Shown here piece by piece: positions 21,299 through 29,674 of a stretch of 64,000 nt of DNA; positions within the stretch are counted from its first letter, which is position 1; each line of letters opens with the position of its first letter. Made by a program: the position numbers and the translations under genes. Source of the stretch: Pseudomonadota bacterium. GTDB taxonomy: Bacteria > Pseudomonadota > Gammaproteobacteria > Burkholderiales > Burkholderiaceae_C. The stretch spans positions 46,601 to 110,600 of the forward strand of contig JAFEEF010000063.1 in assembly GCA_018241265.1 (NCBI GenBank), written 5' to 3'. The notes below the pieces were generated by a model. It worked only from the letters and a program-made list of their open reading frames with translations, was not told the origin of the DNA and did not search any database.

Positions 21299-21410
21299 GA
21301 CCGCGACGCGCGGCATCCCTAAGGTCGCACCGGCGTGCATCCGGCGAGTGCGGCCTGCACGTACCAGCGGCTCGCATGCGCATGCCGTACTCAGCTCAAG
21401 GAGAGGAACC

Positions 21411-23069
21411 ATGAAGGCCACTACTCAAGCCGACGCCGCGCCGCGCGCCTCGGTCGCCCCGCCCCGCCGGCTCGACGCCCTCGTGATCGGCGCCGGCTTC
21501 TCGGGCCTCTACATGCTCAAGCAATTGCGGGACAAGCTCGGTTTGAAGGCCAAGGTCTTCGAACGCGGCCATGGCGTCGGCGGCACGTGGTACTGGAACC
21601 GCTATCCGGGTGCCCGCTGCGACTCCGACTGCTACATCTACTGCTACACGCACGACCGCGCGCTGCTGCAGGAATGGAACTGGTCGGAGCGCTATCCCGA
21701 GCAGCCCGAGATCCTGCGCTACCTCGAGCACTGCGCCGACCGCTTCGACGTCAGGCGCGACATCGAGTTCGGCAAGACCGTGGTCTCGACCGTCTACGAC
21801 GAGGCGACCAAGCTCTGGACCGTGCGCACGGCCGACGGCGAGACCGTCACCGCGCGCTACGTGATCGCGGCGGTCGGCAGCCTCTCGGCCACCAACGTGC
21901 CGCCCTTCCCCGGCCTCGAGACCTTCAAGGGCCGCGCGTACCACACGAGCCAGTGGCCGCACGAGGGCGTCGACTTCACCAACAAGCGCGTGGGCGTGAT
22001 CGGCACCGGCGCGACCGCGGTGCAGGCCATCCCCGAGATCGCGCAGCAGGCGCGCCACCTGACCGTGTTCCAGCGCACGCCGAACTTCTGCGTGCCGGCG
22101 CGCAACGGCAAGGTCGACCCCGAGGTGATGAAGGCGCGCAAGGCCAACTACGAGCAGGTGGTGCAGAACATCCGGAGCTCGTTCTTCGGCTTCGAGCTGA
22201 GCTTCATCCCGAAGTCGGTGCTCGAGACGACACCCGAGGAGCGCGAGGCCGAGTTCGACCGCATGTGGTACGAGGGCGGCTTCGCGTTCTGGCTCGCGAA
22301 CTACCAGGACATGTTCTTCGACAAGAAGGCCAACGACGTCATCTCCGACTACCTGAAGCGCAAGATCCGCGCGACGGTGCGCGACCCGGAAGTGGCCGAG
22401 CGGCTGATCCCGAGAACCTACGCCTACGGCACGAAGCGCCAGCCGCTCGACACCAACTACTTCGAGACCTTCAACAAGCCGAACGTGAAGCTCGTCGATG
22501 CGGCGGCCGACGGCCCGATCGAGGCGATCACCGAGAACGGCGTGCGCGCCGGCGGCAAGGCGTACCCGCTCGACATCATCGTCATCGCGACCGGCTTCGA
22601 TGCGATGACCGGTCCGTTGAAGAAGCTCGGCATCCAGGGCCGCGGCGGCCGGTCGCTCGCGGCGCTGTGGGAGGACGGGCCGGAGACCTACCTCGGGCTG
22701 ATGGTCGCCGGCTTCCCGAACCTCTTCACGGTCACCGGACCGCAGAGCCCGTCGGTGCTGTCGAACATGCCGGTGTCGATCGAGCAGCACGTCGAATGGA
22801 TCACCGACTGCATCGCCCATCTGCAGTCGCGCGGGCTGACGACGATCGAGGCCACGCCCGAGGCGCAGGCGGGCTGGGTCGCGCACGTCGCCGAGATCGT
22901 CGGCATGACCTTGATGCCGGGCGCGAACTCCTGGTACATGGGCGCCAACATCCCCGGCAAGCCGCGCAAGTTCCTGCCCTATCTCGGCCTCGAGGGCGTC
23001 GGCGGCTACCGGAAGAAGTGCGCCGAGGTCGCCGCCCAGGGCTACGAAGGCTTCACGCTGTCCACTTGA
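21411..23069 (+). CDS. Flavin-dependent Baeyer-Villiger monooxygenase
   Basis: 552 residues, the size of cyclohexanone-type monooxygenases. The FAD motif 'GAGFSGLYM' is at residues 27-35, the BVMO fingerprint F-x-G-x3-H-x3-W is met by 'FKGRAYHTSQW' near residue 172, and the NADPH motif 'GVIGTGATAVQ' follows. Such enzymes insert oxygen next to a ketone to give an ester or lactone. The ATG at 21411 has AAGGAGAGG upstream. The next gene, 36 bp on, is a MetX-like alpha/beta hydrolase that could hydrolyse or transfer the product ester. Substrate not determined. Confidence 0.93.
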   Translation: MKATTQADAAPRASVAPPRRLDALVIGAGFSGLYMLKQLRDKLGLKAKVFERGHGVGGTWYWNRYPGARCDSDCYIYCYTHDRALLQEWNWSERYPEQPEILRYLEHCADRFDVRRDIEFGKTVVSTVYDEATKLWTVRTADGETVTARYVIAAVGSLSATNVPPFPGLETFKGRAYHTSQWPHEGVDFTNKRVGVIGTGATAVQAIPEIAQQARHLTVFQRTPNFCVPARNGKVDPEVMKARKANYEQVVQNIRSSFFGFELSFIPKSVLETTPEEREAEFDRMWYEGGFAFWLANYQDMFFDKKANDVISDYLKRKIRATVRDPEVAERLIPRTYAYGTKRQPLDTNYFETFNKPNVKLVDAAADGPIEAITENGVRAGGKAYPLDIIVIATGFDAMTGPLKKLGIQGRGGRSLAALWEDGPETYLGLMVAGFPNLFTVTGPQSPSVLSNMPVSIEQHVEWITDCIAHLQSRGLTTIEATPEAQAGWVAHVAEIVGMTLMPGANSWYMGANIPGKPRKFLPYLGLEGVGGYRKKCAEVAAQGYEGFTLST

Positions 23070-23105
23070 TCGACTCCCCTGTCAACACCGCCAAGGAGCA
23101 ACCGC

Positions 23106-24158
23106 ATGATCACCAATGCCTACTATGCACAGGAAGGTCACGGCCCGTACGAGCTGATCGACATCGGCGCGCTCGATCTCGAGGAAGGCGGGCGCCTTCG
23201 GTCCTGCAAGCTCGCGGTCGCGACCTTCGGCACGCTGAACGCCGCCAGGGACAACGCCATCCTCGTGCCGACGTGGTACTCGGGCACGAGCAAGATCATC
23301 GAGCAGGTCTACATCGGCCCGGGCCGCGCGCTCGATCCCGAGAAGTACCACGTCGTCGTCGTCAACCAGATCGGCAGCGGCCTGTCCACCTCGCCGCACA
23401 ACACCAACGGCCCGCACGGCATGGCGGGCTTTCCGCCCGTGCGCATAGCCGACGACGTGCGCGCGCAGCATCGCCTGTTGACCGAGCGGCTCGGCATCGA
23501 GCGCCTCGCGCTGGTCGTCGGCGGCTCGATGGGTGCGCAGCAGACCTACGAATGGGCGGTGCGCTACCCCGACATGGTGCAGCGCGCCGCGCCGATCGCC
23601 GGGACCGCGAAGAACACCGACCACGACTTCATCTTCACCGAGACGCTGGTCGACGCGATCACGTCGGACCCGGCGTTCAACGGCGGCAGCTATGCGCAGT
23701 CGGCCGACGTCGCGGCCGGCCTGAAGCGCCACGCGAAGATGTGGGCGGTGATGGGCTGGAGCACCGAGTTCTACCAGGCGGGCCGGCCGGCCGCGATCGG
23801 CTTTCCGACCTTGCGCGAGTTCATCGACACCTTCATGACCGGCTACTTCGCGCCGATGGATCCGAACGACCTGCTGTGCATGGCGTGGAAGTGGCAGCGC
23901 GGCGACGTCAGCCGCACGACCGGCGGCGACCTCGAGGCGGCGCTCGGCCGCATCAAGGCCAAGACCTTCGTGATGCCGGTCAGCCACGACATGTTCTTCC
24001 CGCCGGCCGACTGCCAACGCGAGCAAGCGCTGATCGCGGGCAGCGAGTTCCGGCCGCTGCAGAGCATCGACGGGCATCTGGCGCTGTTCGGTACCGACCC
24101 GGCGTTCCTGCAGCAGCTCGACGTGAATCTGAAGGCGTTGCTCGCGACCCCGGCCTGA
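23106..24158 (+). CDS. Alpha/beta-hydrolase of the homoserine O-acetyltransferase (MetX)-like family
   Basis: 350 residues. The nucleophile elbow is 'GGSMGAQQ' with Ser141; the acid and base are probably the Asp in 'PVSHDMFF' region and His in 'SIDGHLALFG'. The oxyanion stretch 'PTWYSGT' and 'NQIGSGLSTSP' follow MetX layout. True MetX makes O-acetylhomoserine, but many members are hydrolases or use other acyl acceptors. Placement behind a Baeyer-Villiger monooxygenase in one operon favours ester processing over methionine synthesis; this is inference. Confidence 0.8.
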   Translation: MITNAYYAQEGHGPYELIDIGALDLEEGGRLRSCKLAVATFGTLNAARDNAILVPTWYSGTSKIIEQVYIGPGRALDPEKYHVVVVNQIGSGLSTSPHNTNGPHGMAGFPPVRIADDVRAQHRLLTERLGIERLALVVGGSMGAQQTYEWAVRYPDMVQRAAPIAGTAKNTDHDFIFTETLVDAITSDPAFNGGSYAQSADVAAGLKRHAKMWAVMGWSTEFYQAGRPAAIGFPTLREFIDTFMTGYFAPMDPNDLLCMAWKWQRGDVSRTTGGDLEAALGRIKAKTFVMPVSHDMFFPPADCQREQALIAGSEFRPLQSIDGHLALFGTDPAFLQQLDVNLKALLATPA

Positions 24159-24183
24159 AGCGGCGCGGAGGCCTCATATCACT

Positions 24184-25149
24184 TCAGCGCGGAGCCGCGG
24201 CCTCCGCGCGCCGCGCGACGAACTCGACCGGCAGGTGCTCCGAGCTGCCGCCTTCGGTCTGCATCACGAAGCGCAATTCGTCTGCCGCGCCCGCCGACCA
24301 GCGCGCGCGGTAGCGGTGCACCGTGTCCGAGCCGCCGAGCTCGCCGGTGCGCGTGACGAAGTGCAAGCCTCCGGGCTCGAAGCCGGCTTCGAGGATGCCG
24401 CGCGGCACGCCGAGGAAGGACGCGCTGCCGTGCAGCGCGGTGGTGTCGCCGGCGAACACGAAGCGCTCGGCATGGCGCGCGTTCGGCCAGTCGTAAGTGA
24501 CGTCGGCCTGCCAGGTGCCGACGATGTCGGAAGCCGCCGGCGCGGCCGCGACGGCAGCGGACGTGACGCCGGCGCGACCGCCCGACAGCGTCTTCCACCA
24601 AGCGACACCGAAGCCGCCTGCGGCCAGCAGCCCGGCCAGGATCCATGCGGCCGTGGCGACCCGCCGCCGGCGGCCGCGCGCCGACACGCCCAGCACTTCC
24701 TGCAGCGCCGCGATCAGCCGTTCGATGTCGGCCGCAAAGCCGCTGTGGTCGACGACCAGCGCGTTGCGCTCGGCGAGCGGCTGCAAGGGCTCGGGCAGTT
24801 GCCACTTGGCCGGCATCGCGGCGCCGTCGAGCAGCACCGGGATCACGCGCATGCCGCTCGCCAGACCGGTCGCGACCTCGATGCGCACGAAGTCCTCCGG
24901 GTCGGCAATGCGCGGCAGCGCGTCGTCGCGCTCGCCCAGCCAGCGCCGGCCGATCAGCACCAGCAGCACCTTCGATGCGCCGACGGTGCGCTGGATGATC
25001 TCGGCGAACGGCTGGCCCGCGGCGATGTCGTCGACGTCGATGAAGACGCGCTCGCTGCCGAAGCGCGCGGTGAGCTCGTCGTAGACGGCACGCGCATAGC
25101 CGGCGGTGTCTTCGCGCCGGTAGCTGATGAAGATCTGGGCGCCCGGCAT
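24184..25149 (-). CDS. TIR-domain membrane protein with C-terminal beta-rich domain
   Basis: 321 residues. Residues 4-145 are a TIR domain of the bacterial TIR_2 type: 'IFISYRRED' (strand A), 'VFIDVDDIAAGQPF' (BB-loop region), 'VLLVLIGRRWL', 'DFVRIEVATGL' and 'VIPVLLDGA'. A basic stretch (RGRRRR) precedes a single membrane helix at about 164-185. The rest (about 205-321) is beta-rich with 'GTWQADVTYDWPN', possibly a small barrel. If the topology is as drawn, TIR is cytoplasmic and the barrel extracytoplasmic. It starts six bases after the stop of a 975-residue orphan gene, so the two are co-transcribed. The glutamate usually required for TIR NADase activity could not be assigned with certainty. 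Confidence 0.85.
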   Translation of the reverse strand: MPGAQIFISYRREDTAGYARAVYDELTARFGSERVFIDVDDIAAGQPFAEIIQRTVGASKVLLVLIGRRWLGERDDALPRIADPEDFVRIEVATGLASGMRVIPVLLDGAAMPAKWQLPEPLQPLAERNALVVDHSGFAADIERLIAALQEVLGVSARGRRRRVATAAWILAGLLAAGGFGVAWWKTLSGGRAGVTSAAVAAAPAASDIVGTWQADVTYDWPNARHAERFVFAGDTTALHGSASFLGVPRGILEAGFEPGGLHFVTRTGELGGSDTVHRYRARWSAGAADELRFVMQTEGGSSEHLPVEFVARRAEAAAPR

Positions 25150-25155
25150 GCCGCG

Positions 25156-28083
25156 TCATCCGATCAGGTAGGCGACCGGCTCCGTGCCGACGTCGGCCTG
25201 GGCGCGGGTCAGCAGCCGGGGCGGCGCACCGCCACCGCTCGCCACCTGCGCCAAGGTCGTGATCAGCGCGAGGTATTGCCAGTTCACCTTGGCCGGCTTG
25301 CCGCGGTCGGCCAGGGTCACGCTGAAGACCTGCGCCAGGCCGTCGCGGATCTGGTCCGATGCATCGGCCAGCTGGCGGAACGCCTCGGCGCGCGTCAACC
25401 CGTCGGGCAGGCGGCCGAGCACCGCGACGGCCGTTGCGATGTGGCCCCAGGCATCGGCCGCGCCGCGCGCGATGTGCGCGATCTGCCAGAGCGTCTGCAC
25501 GCCGACCTGTGCCGGACCTCGAGGCTGGCTCGCGCTCGGCACGCTCGGCAGCGCGTCATCGAGGCGTTCGACCAGCCGGTTGTAGAAGCCGCTCCACTGC
25601 GGCGCGTTCGCCATGCGCCAGAAGGTCGGCTCGTCGAGCCGTGCATCCGCCAGCCACGATGAAAGCCAGCTGCCCGGCGGGCCGGGCGGCCACGGATGCT
25701 CGTCGCCGCGCCGCGCCGCGAGCTCCAGGAGCGCCATGCAACGCGACCGCATCGCGAGTTCGAGGTCGCCCGGCGCGAGCGCCAGCAGCCGCTTCCAGCC
25801 GTCGTCGTCCGGCTCGAACAGCACGCTCAGCTCGGTACCGGGCACGGTCGCATCGGGCGCCGCGCCATCGCCCCACAGCAGCTGGCGCACCTGGTCCGGC
25901 ACGCCCGAGCCGACCGCGCCGGCATCGGTCAGCAGACCGAAGAAGTCCGATGCATCCTTCAGCGAGAACGCGTCGCCGCCGGCCGTGAAGGTGCTCGACA
26001 ACGGCGCGGGACGATCGGCCGCCAGCATCTCGAGGCTCAGGTCGATCGACGCGCGCGTCAGCCGGCCGCGCGCCTGCAGCACCTGCTCGAGCTGCACATG
26101 GTCGGACGCGCCGACGATGCGGCCGGCCTGATCGACCGACACCGCGATGCTGTCGAGCGTCGTCGTCGTCGCGGCAGCGCTGTCGAGGCCGAAGAAGCTG
26201 AAGGTCAGCGCATCGGTGCTGCGGCGCGTCTGCTCGTCGGTCAAGGTCCATTGCAGCCCGGAGGCCGAATGCTCGGCGGCACAGGCCTGCAGCGCCGCTG
26301 CATAGCCGTCGAGCTGGCCGGCACAGAGGGCCGCGTAGAGCGCGCAGGCGGCCGGTGTGGCCGCGGAGAAGGCCACTTCGACGACCGCTTGCGTGCCGCG
26401 CTCGCGCTCGCCCGCATGCATCCAGGAGATCGCGAGCTTCGCGCGCTCGACCTGCGCGATCGCGCCGGCGACGCGTGCGCGCAGCGCCTCGTAGCGGGTG
26501 ATCCATTGCACGAGCACGCCGACTTCGGCATCGGTGCGCTGCTGCAGCCCGGCGATGAAGGCCTGCGTCCGGTCGCCTGCGACCGCCAGCGCACCGGCCA
26601 CCGCATCGGCGCCCTGGCTCGCCCGGACGGCGAAGGCGCCGTAGGCGGCCGTGATGTCGGTATCGATCGCATCGGCCAGTGCGCCGACCAGGCTCGTCGC
26701 ATCGGCCGACAGCGGCGTGCCGCCGAGCGCCACGCCGAGCGCGGCGGTCAGCGCTGCCGTCGCCTCGCCGACCTGCTGTTGCGCACCGGCCAGCTGCGCC
26801 CGGGCCAGCGCATCGAGCTGGTCGGCCAACTGCCCGGCGAACGCGACGCTCGCCGTCTGCCGTTCGCTGCCCGGCGCGAGCAGCGCCTGCAGCAGGCCTT
26901 CGGCCGCGCCCTTCCAGCCTCCACCGGCCGGCGCACCGAGGCGCCGCTGCAGCGCCGCGAGCGCGAGGCCGCGCAGATCGGCCAGCGGCCCGAGGCGCGC
27001 GACGAGGTCGGCGCTGGCCGGCAGCGCGCGCGCCAGGATGGGATCGAGCCGGGCCTGCAGGCCCTGCACGTCGAACGCGATGTCGAGCGCGATCGACGTG
27101 CTCGCCGACGTGCCGCGCAGGCGCTCGATGCGCAGGCGCACCGGATGGCCGGCGTCGCGCTGCACGACGCTGCGGTAGCGGCCTTCCACACCCCATGCGA
27201 AGCCCGCCTTCAGGCCGATGTCGGCGTCGATCGTGACCGCGCCGAGCCCGCTGTTCGCGGCCGGCGCCGCCGCCTGCGCGACGAACGACGATCCGATCTC
27301 GAGTTCGCCGCCGATCGCGAGCGTGCCGTCGATCTCGGCAATGCAAAGCGCCGGCTGCGTCCCGCGCATCAGGCCCGCGAGATCGCCGGGGCGCGCCATC
27401 TGCGCGATCGCATCGAGCAGCACGTCGGCCATGCAGCGGTCGGGCGCATCGTGGAGGCACCAGTCGAGGCTGGCCGACGCCGATGCGCCGGCATGCGCGC
27501 CGACGTGGCCCCAGACCGGCAGCGCGCCGGCCGAGCCGCCGGCCGCGAGGCCGCCGCGCAGCCCGAGCCGCACGAACATGCGGCCCGCGGGCAGCACGTC
27601 GCCGGCGGCCGCCGCAGCGTCGGACACGCGGTTCGAGACCTGCAGCTCGAGTGCCGCACCGGCCTCGGCGTCCGCCGCGAACACGAGGCCGCCGGACACG
27701 CCATCGGGCCGCGCCGCGCGCGCGATGAGCGGCAGCACCAGCGTGCCGGCCGGCAGCGCATCGGTCGGGCCGATGGCGGCGAAATCGCGCAGCGTCAGCG
27801 TCAACGGCCGCAACGCGGCAGCCACCGGCCCGCCGAAGCGCGTCTGCAGCGCCGTCCATTCGCTCGTCACGGCCTGCCAGGCTGCAGCCTCGATCGCGTC
27901 CGGCTGGCGGGCCGTGTCGACCGCGATGGACAGCGCGGCCAGCGCCTCCGACCAGCCGCCCAGCGCTGCATCGACCTGGCGCAAGGTCTGCAACGCGGGC
28001 AGCACCGCTTCCAGCAAACCGAGGCGCTGGCCGACGCCACCGTTGTCGGCGAGCACGAGCCAGGCCAGGTCCGACGTGTCCAT
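25156..28083 (-). CDS. Large protein of unknown function (975 residues), operon with TIR protein
   Basis: Not recognised. The ATG at 28083 has a strong GGAGG six bases upstream. There is no signal peptide or clear membrane helix. Residues 100-350 look beta-rich with Gly/Ala/Ser-rich strands ('VRLGLRGGLAAGG', 'ASASASLDWCLHD', 'IDADIGLKAGFAWGVEGRY'); residues 360-600 are Ala-rich amphipathic helices that may form coiled coils ('ADQLDALARAQLAGAQQQV'); a second beta-rich portion follows ('LTFSFFGLDSAAATTTTLDS'), then a helical C-terminus with many Trp and Pro. It is translated just ahead of the TIR gene. It could be a scaffold or sensor for the TIR protein; no function is claimed. Confidence 0.8.
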   Translation of the reverse strand: MDTSDLAWLVLADNGGVGQRLGLLEAVLPALQTLRQVDAALGGWSEALAALSIAVDTARQPDAIEAAAWQAVTSEWTALQTRFGGPVAAALRPLTLTLRDFAAIGPTDALPAGTLVLPLIARAARPDGVSGGLVFAADAEAGAALELQVSNRVSDAAAAAGDVLPAGRMFVRLGLRGGLAAGGSAGALPVWGHVGAHAGASASASLDWCLHDAPDRCMADVLLDAIAQMARPGDLAGLMRGTQPALCIAEIDGTLAIGGELEIGSSFVAQAAAPAANSGLGAVTIDADIGLKAGFAWGVEGRYRSVVQRDAGHPVRLRIERLRGTSASTSIALDIAFDVQGLQARLDPILARALPASADLVARLGPLADLRGLALAALQRRLGAPAGGGWKGAAEGLLQALLAPGSERQTASVAFAGQLADQLDALARAQLAGAQQQVGEATAALTAALGVALGGTPLSADATSLVGALADAIDTDITAAYGAFAVRASQGADAVAGALAVAGDRTQAFIAGLQQRTDAEVGVLVQWITRYEALRARVAGAIAQVERAKLAISWMHAGERERGTQAVVEVAFSAATPAACALYAALCAGQLDGYAAALQACAAEHSASGLQWTLTDEQTRRSTDALTFSFFGLDSAAATTTTLDSIAVSVDQAGRIVGASDHVQLEQVLQARGRLTRASIDLSLEMLAADRPAPLSSTFTAGGDAFSLKDASDFFGLLTDAGAVGSGVPDQVRQLLWGDGAAPDATVPGTELSVLFEPDDDGWKRLLALAPGDLELAMRSRCMALLELAARRGDEHPWPPGPPGSWLSSWLADARLDEPTFWRMANAPQWSGFYNRLVERLDDALPSVPSASQPRGPAQVGVQTLWQIAHIARGAADAWGHIATAVAVLGRLPDGLTRAEAFRQLADASDQIRDGLAQVFSVTLADRGKPAKVNWQYLALITTLAQVASGGGAPPRLLTRAQADVGTEPVAYLIG

Positions 28084-28272
28084 CCGCCACCTCCGCCCGC
28101 GACAACGGGCGTCGCGCAGTGTTCAGGCAAACCGGGGCGATGGACATCCCCAACACCGTGCGCGCTTTGCGTGCGGTGGTCGACGCAGGGGCAGGTCGGA
28201 CGGCCTCATGGAGATGCGCTTCGCCGGGCCTGAGCTCGGCGCAGCAGCCCGCCGGTCTCGGCCGGCAGCCGA

Positions 28273-28306
28273 CCTACTTTCATTTGCTGGCCCAAATGAA
28301 AGTAGG
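28273..28306. repeat. 14-bp perfect inverted repeat with 6-base loop
   Basis: Arms 28273-28286 and 28293-28306 are exact reverse complements. The core CCTACTTTC...GAAAGTAGG resembles a motif widely dispersed between genes in Burkholderiales and Xanthomonadales, as remembered. It lies in the 482-bp gene-free stretch 28084-28565 between the orphan 975-residue gene and the aldo/keto reductase gene; that stretch holds this hairpin, the REP-like pair at 28389-28467 and no supportable gene. Confidence 0.75.
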
Positions 28307-28388
28307 CAAAGCGGGACTCGCCTGCCGGGCGAATTCCGGCGGGCTCTTACGCGCTGCGAGAACACAGCAAGCAGCCCCAACAGCCACA

Positions 28389-28467
28389 GAGCCCGTTCGG
28401 GCTGAGCTTGTGTCTCCGATCGTCCCGAGCCCTTCGGCAAGGTCAGGACAGGCTTGTCGAAGGGCTC
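28389..28467. repeat. REP/BIME-like pair of inverted elements
   Basis: A 6-bp hairpin (AGCCCG/CGGGCT, 28390-28403) followed by 'GAGCTTGT' is followed at 28427-28467 by a 10-bp inverted repeat (GAGCCCTTCG/CGAAGGGCTC, 21-base spacer). The spacer carries AAGGTCAGGACAGGCTT, itself partly symmetric. The words 'TTCG..AAG.TCAGG' match a very common dispersed intergenic element of proteobacteria that ends in 'GAACGG'. It is best read as two facing REP units. Confidence 0.7.
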
Positions 28468-28565
28468 GTGGCGGACTGTATTCGGACCGAACGCTTCTTC
28501 ATGAACGCCAAGCACGGCCACAAGCCTGGGATGCGCTCAGCCCGTTCGCCGCGACGTCACGAGCC

Positions 28566-29576
28566 TCAGCGCGGCGCGTCGCCCTTGCGATAGCTCGCGG
28601 TCAAGTCGTCGAGCCGCTGCTTCAGGCCGGCATCGATCTTGTAGTCGGCGGCCGCGAGCGTGAGATCGAGCTGATCGGGACGACTCGCGCCGAGCAACGG
28701 CGCCGTGATCGTCGGGTTGGCCATCACCCAGGCGACCGCGAGCGTCGCGAGCGCCACGCCGGCTTCGTGCGCGAGCCGGTTCAGCTCGGCGACGCTCGCG
28801 AACGAGCGGTCGTTCCAGTAGCGGTCCTGGTACATGTTGCCGGCGGTGCCGAGCGTGAAGCGCGTGTCCTTCTCGGGTGCCGCGCCCGGTGCGTACTTCG
28901 CGGTCAGCAGGCCGCCGGCGAGCGGGTTGTAGGGGATCACCGCCAGCCCTTCCTCGGCCGCGAGCGGCAGCAGCTCGCGCTCGATCTCGCGGAACAGCAG
29001 GCTGTAGCGCGGTTGCACCGACACGAACTTCGCGAGGCCGAGCAGCTCCGAGCGGCCGAGCGCCCGCGCGATCCGATAGGCAAAGAAGTTCGACACGCCG
29101 ACATAGCGCGCCCGGCCCGAGCGCACGATGGTGTCGAGCGCCTCGAGGCTCTCGTCGAGCGGCGTCTCGCGGTCGTCCATGTGGAGCTGGTACAGATCGA
29201 CGTGGTCGGTCTGCAGGCGCTTGAGCGACAGGTCGATCGCATCGAGCAGGTGCTTGCGCGAATTGCCCTGGTCCCAGACGTCGGGACCGACCTTGTTCGA
29301 CGCCTTGGTCGCGATGATGTAGCGGCTGCGCCGGCTCGTGCCGCCGGCATTCAGCCAGCGGCCGATGACCTCTTCGGTGCGGCCGGCGGTCTCGACGGTG
29401 CCGCCGAGCGGATAGACGTCCGCGGTATCGAGAAAGTCGATGCCGGCATCGGACGCCTTGTCGAGGATGCGGTGCGAGGTCGCCTCGTCGGTCTGCAGCC
29501 CGAAGGTCATCGTGCCGAGCGCGAGTCGCGATACCTTGAGGCCGGTCTGGCCGAAGCGGACGGTCGGTATGGTCAT
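28566..29576 (-). CDS. Aldo/keto reductase
   Basis: 336 residues. Catalytic tetrad candidates are Asp and Tyr in 'FLDTADVYP', Lys in 'IIATKAS' and His in 'LYQLHMDD'. The (beta/alpha)8 NADPH-dependent enzyme reduces aldehydes or ketones. AGGAG lies upstream of the ATG at 29576. It is followed on the same strand by repeats and preceded by an NHL-repeat gene 98 bp upstream; no specific substrate can be named. Confidence 0.9.
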   Translation of the reverse strand: MTIPTVRFGQTGLKVSRLALGTMTFGLQTDEATSHRILDKASDAGIDFLDTADVYPLGGTVETAGRTEEVIGRWLNAGGTSRRSRYIIATKASNKVGPDVWDQGNSRKHLLDAIDLSLKRLQTDHVDLYQLHMDDRETPLDESLEALDTIVRSGRARYVGVSNFFAYRIARALGRSELLGLAKFVSVQPRYSLLFREIERELLPLAAEEGLAVIPYNPLAGGLLTAKYAPGAAPEKDTRFTLGTAGNMYQDRYWNDRSFASVAELNRLAHEAGVALATLAVAWVMANPTITAPLLGASRPDQLDLTLAAADYKIDAGLKQRLDDLTASYRKGDAPR

Positions 29577-29674
29577 CGATCAAACTCCTCTCAATGCGTG
29601 TTGGTACGGAAATGCGGTCCGTGGCAAGGTCCCCTGGGGGGACGGCGGAGCGCAGCGGAGACCAGGGGCTCACT

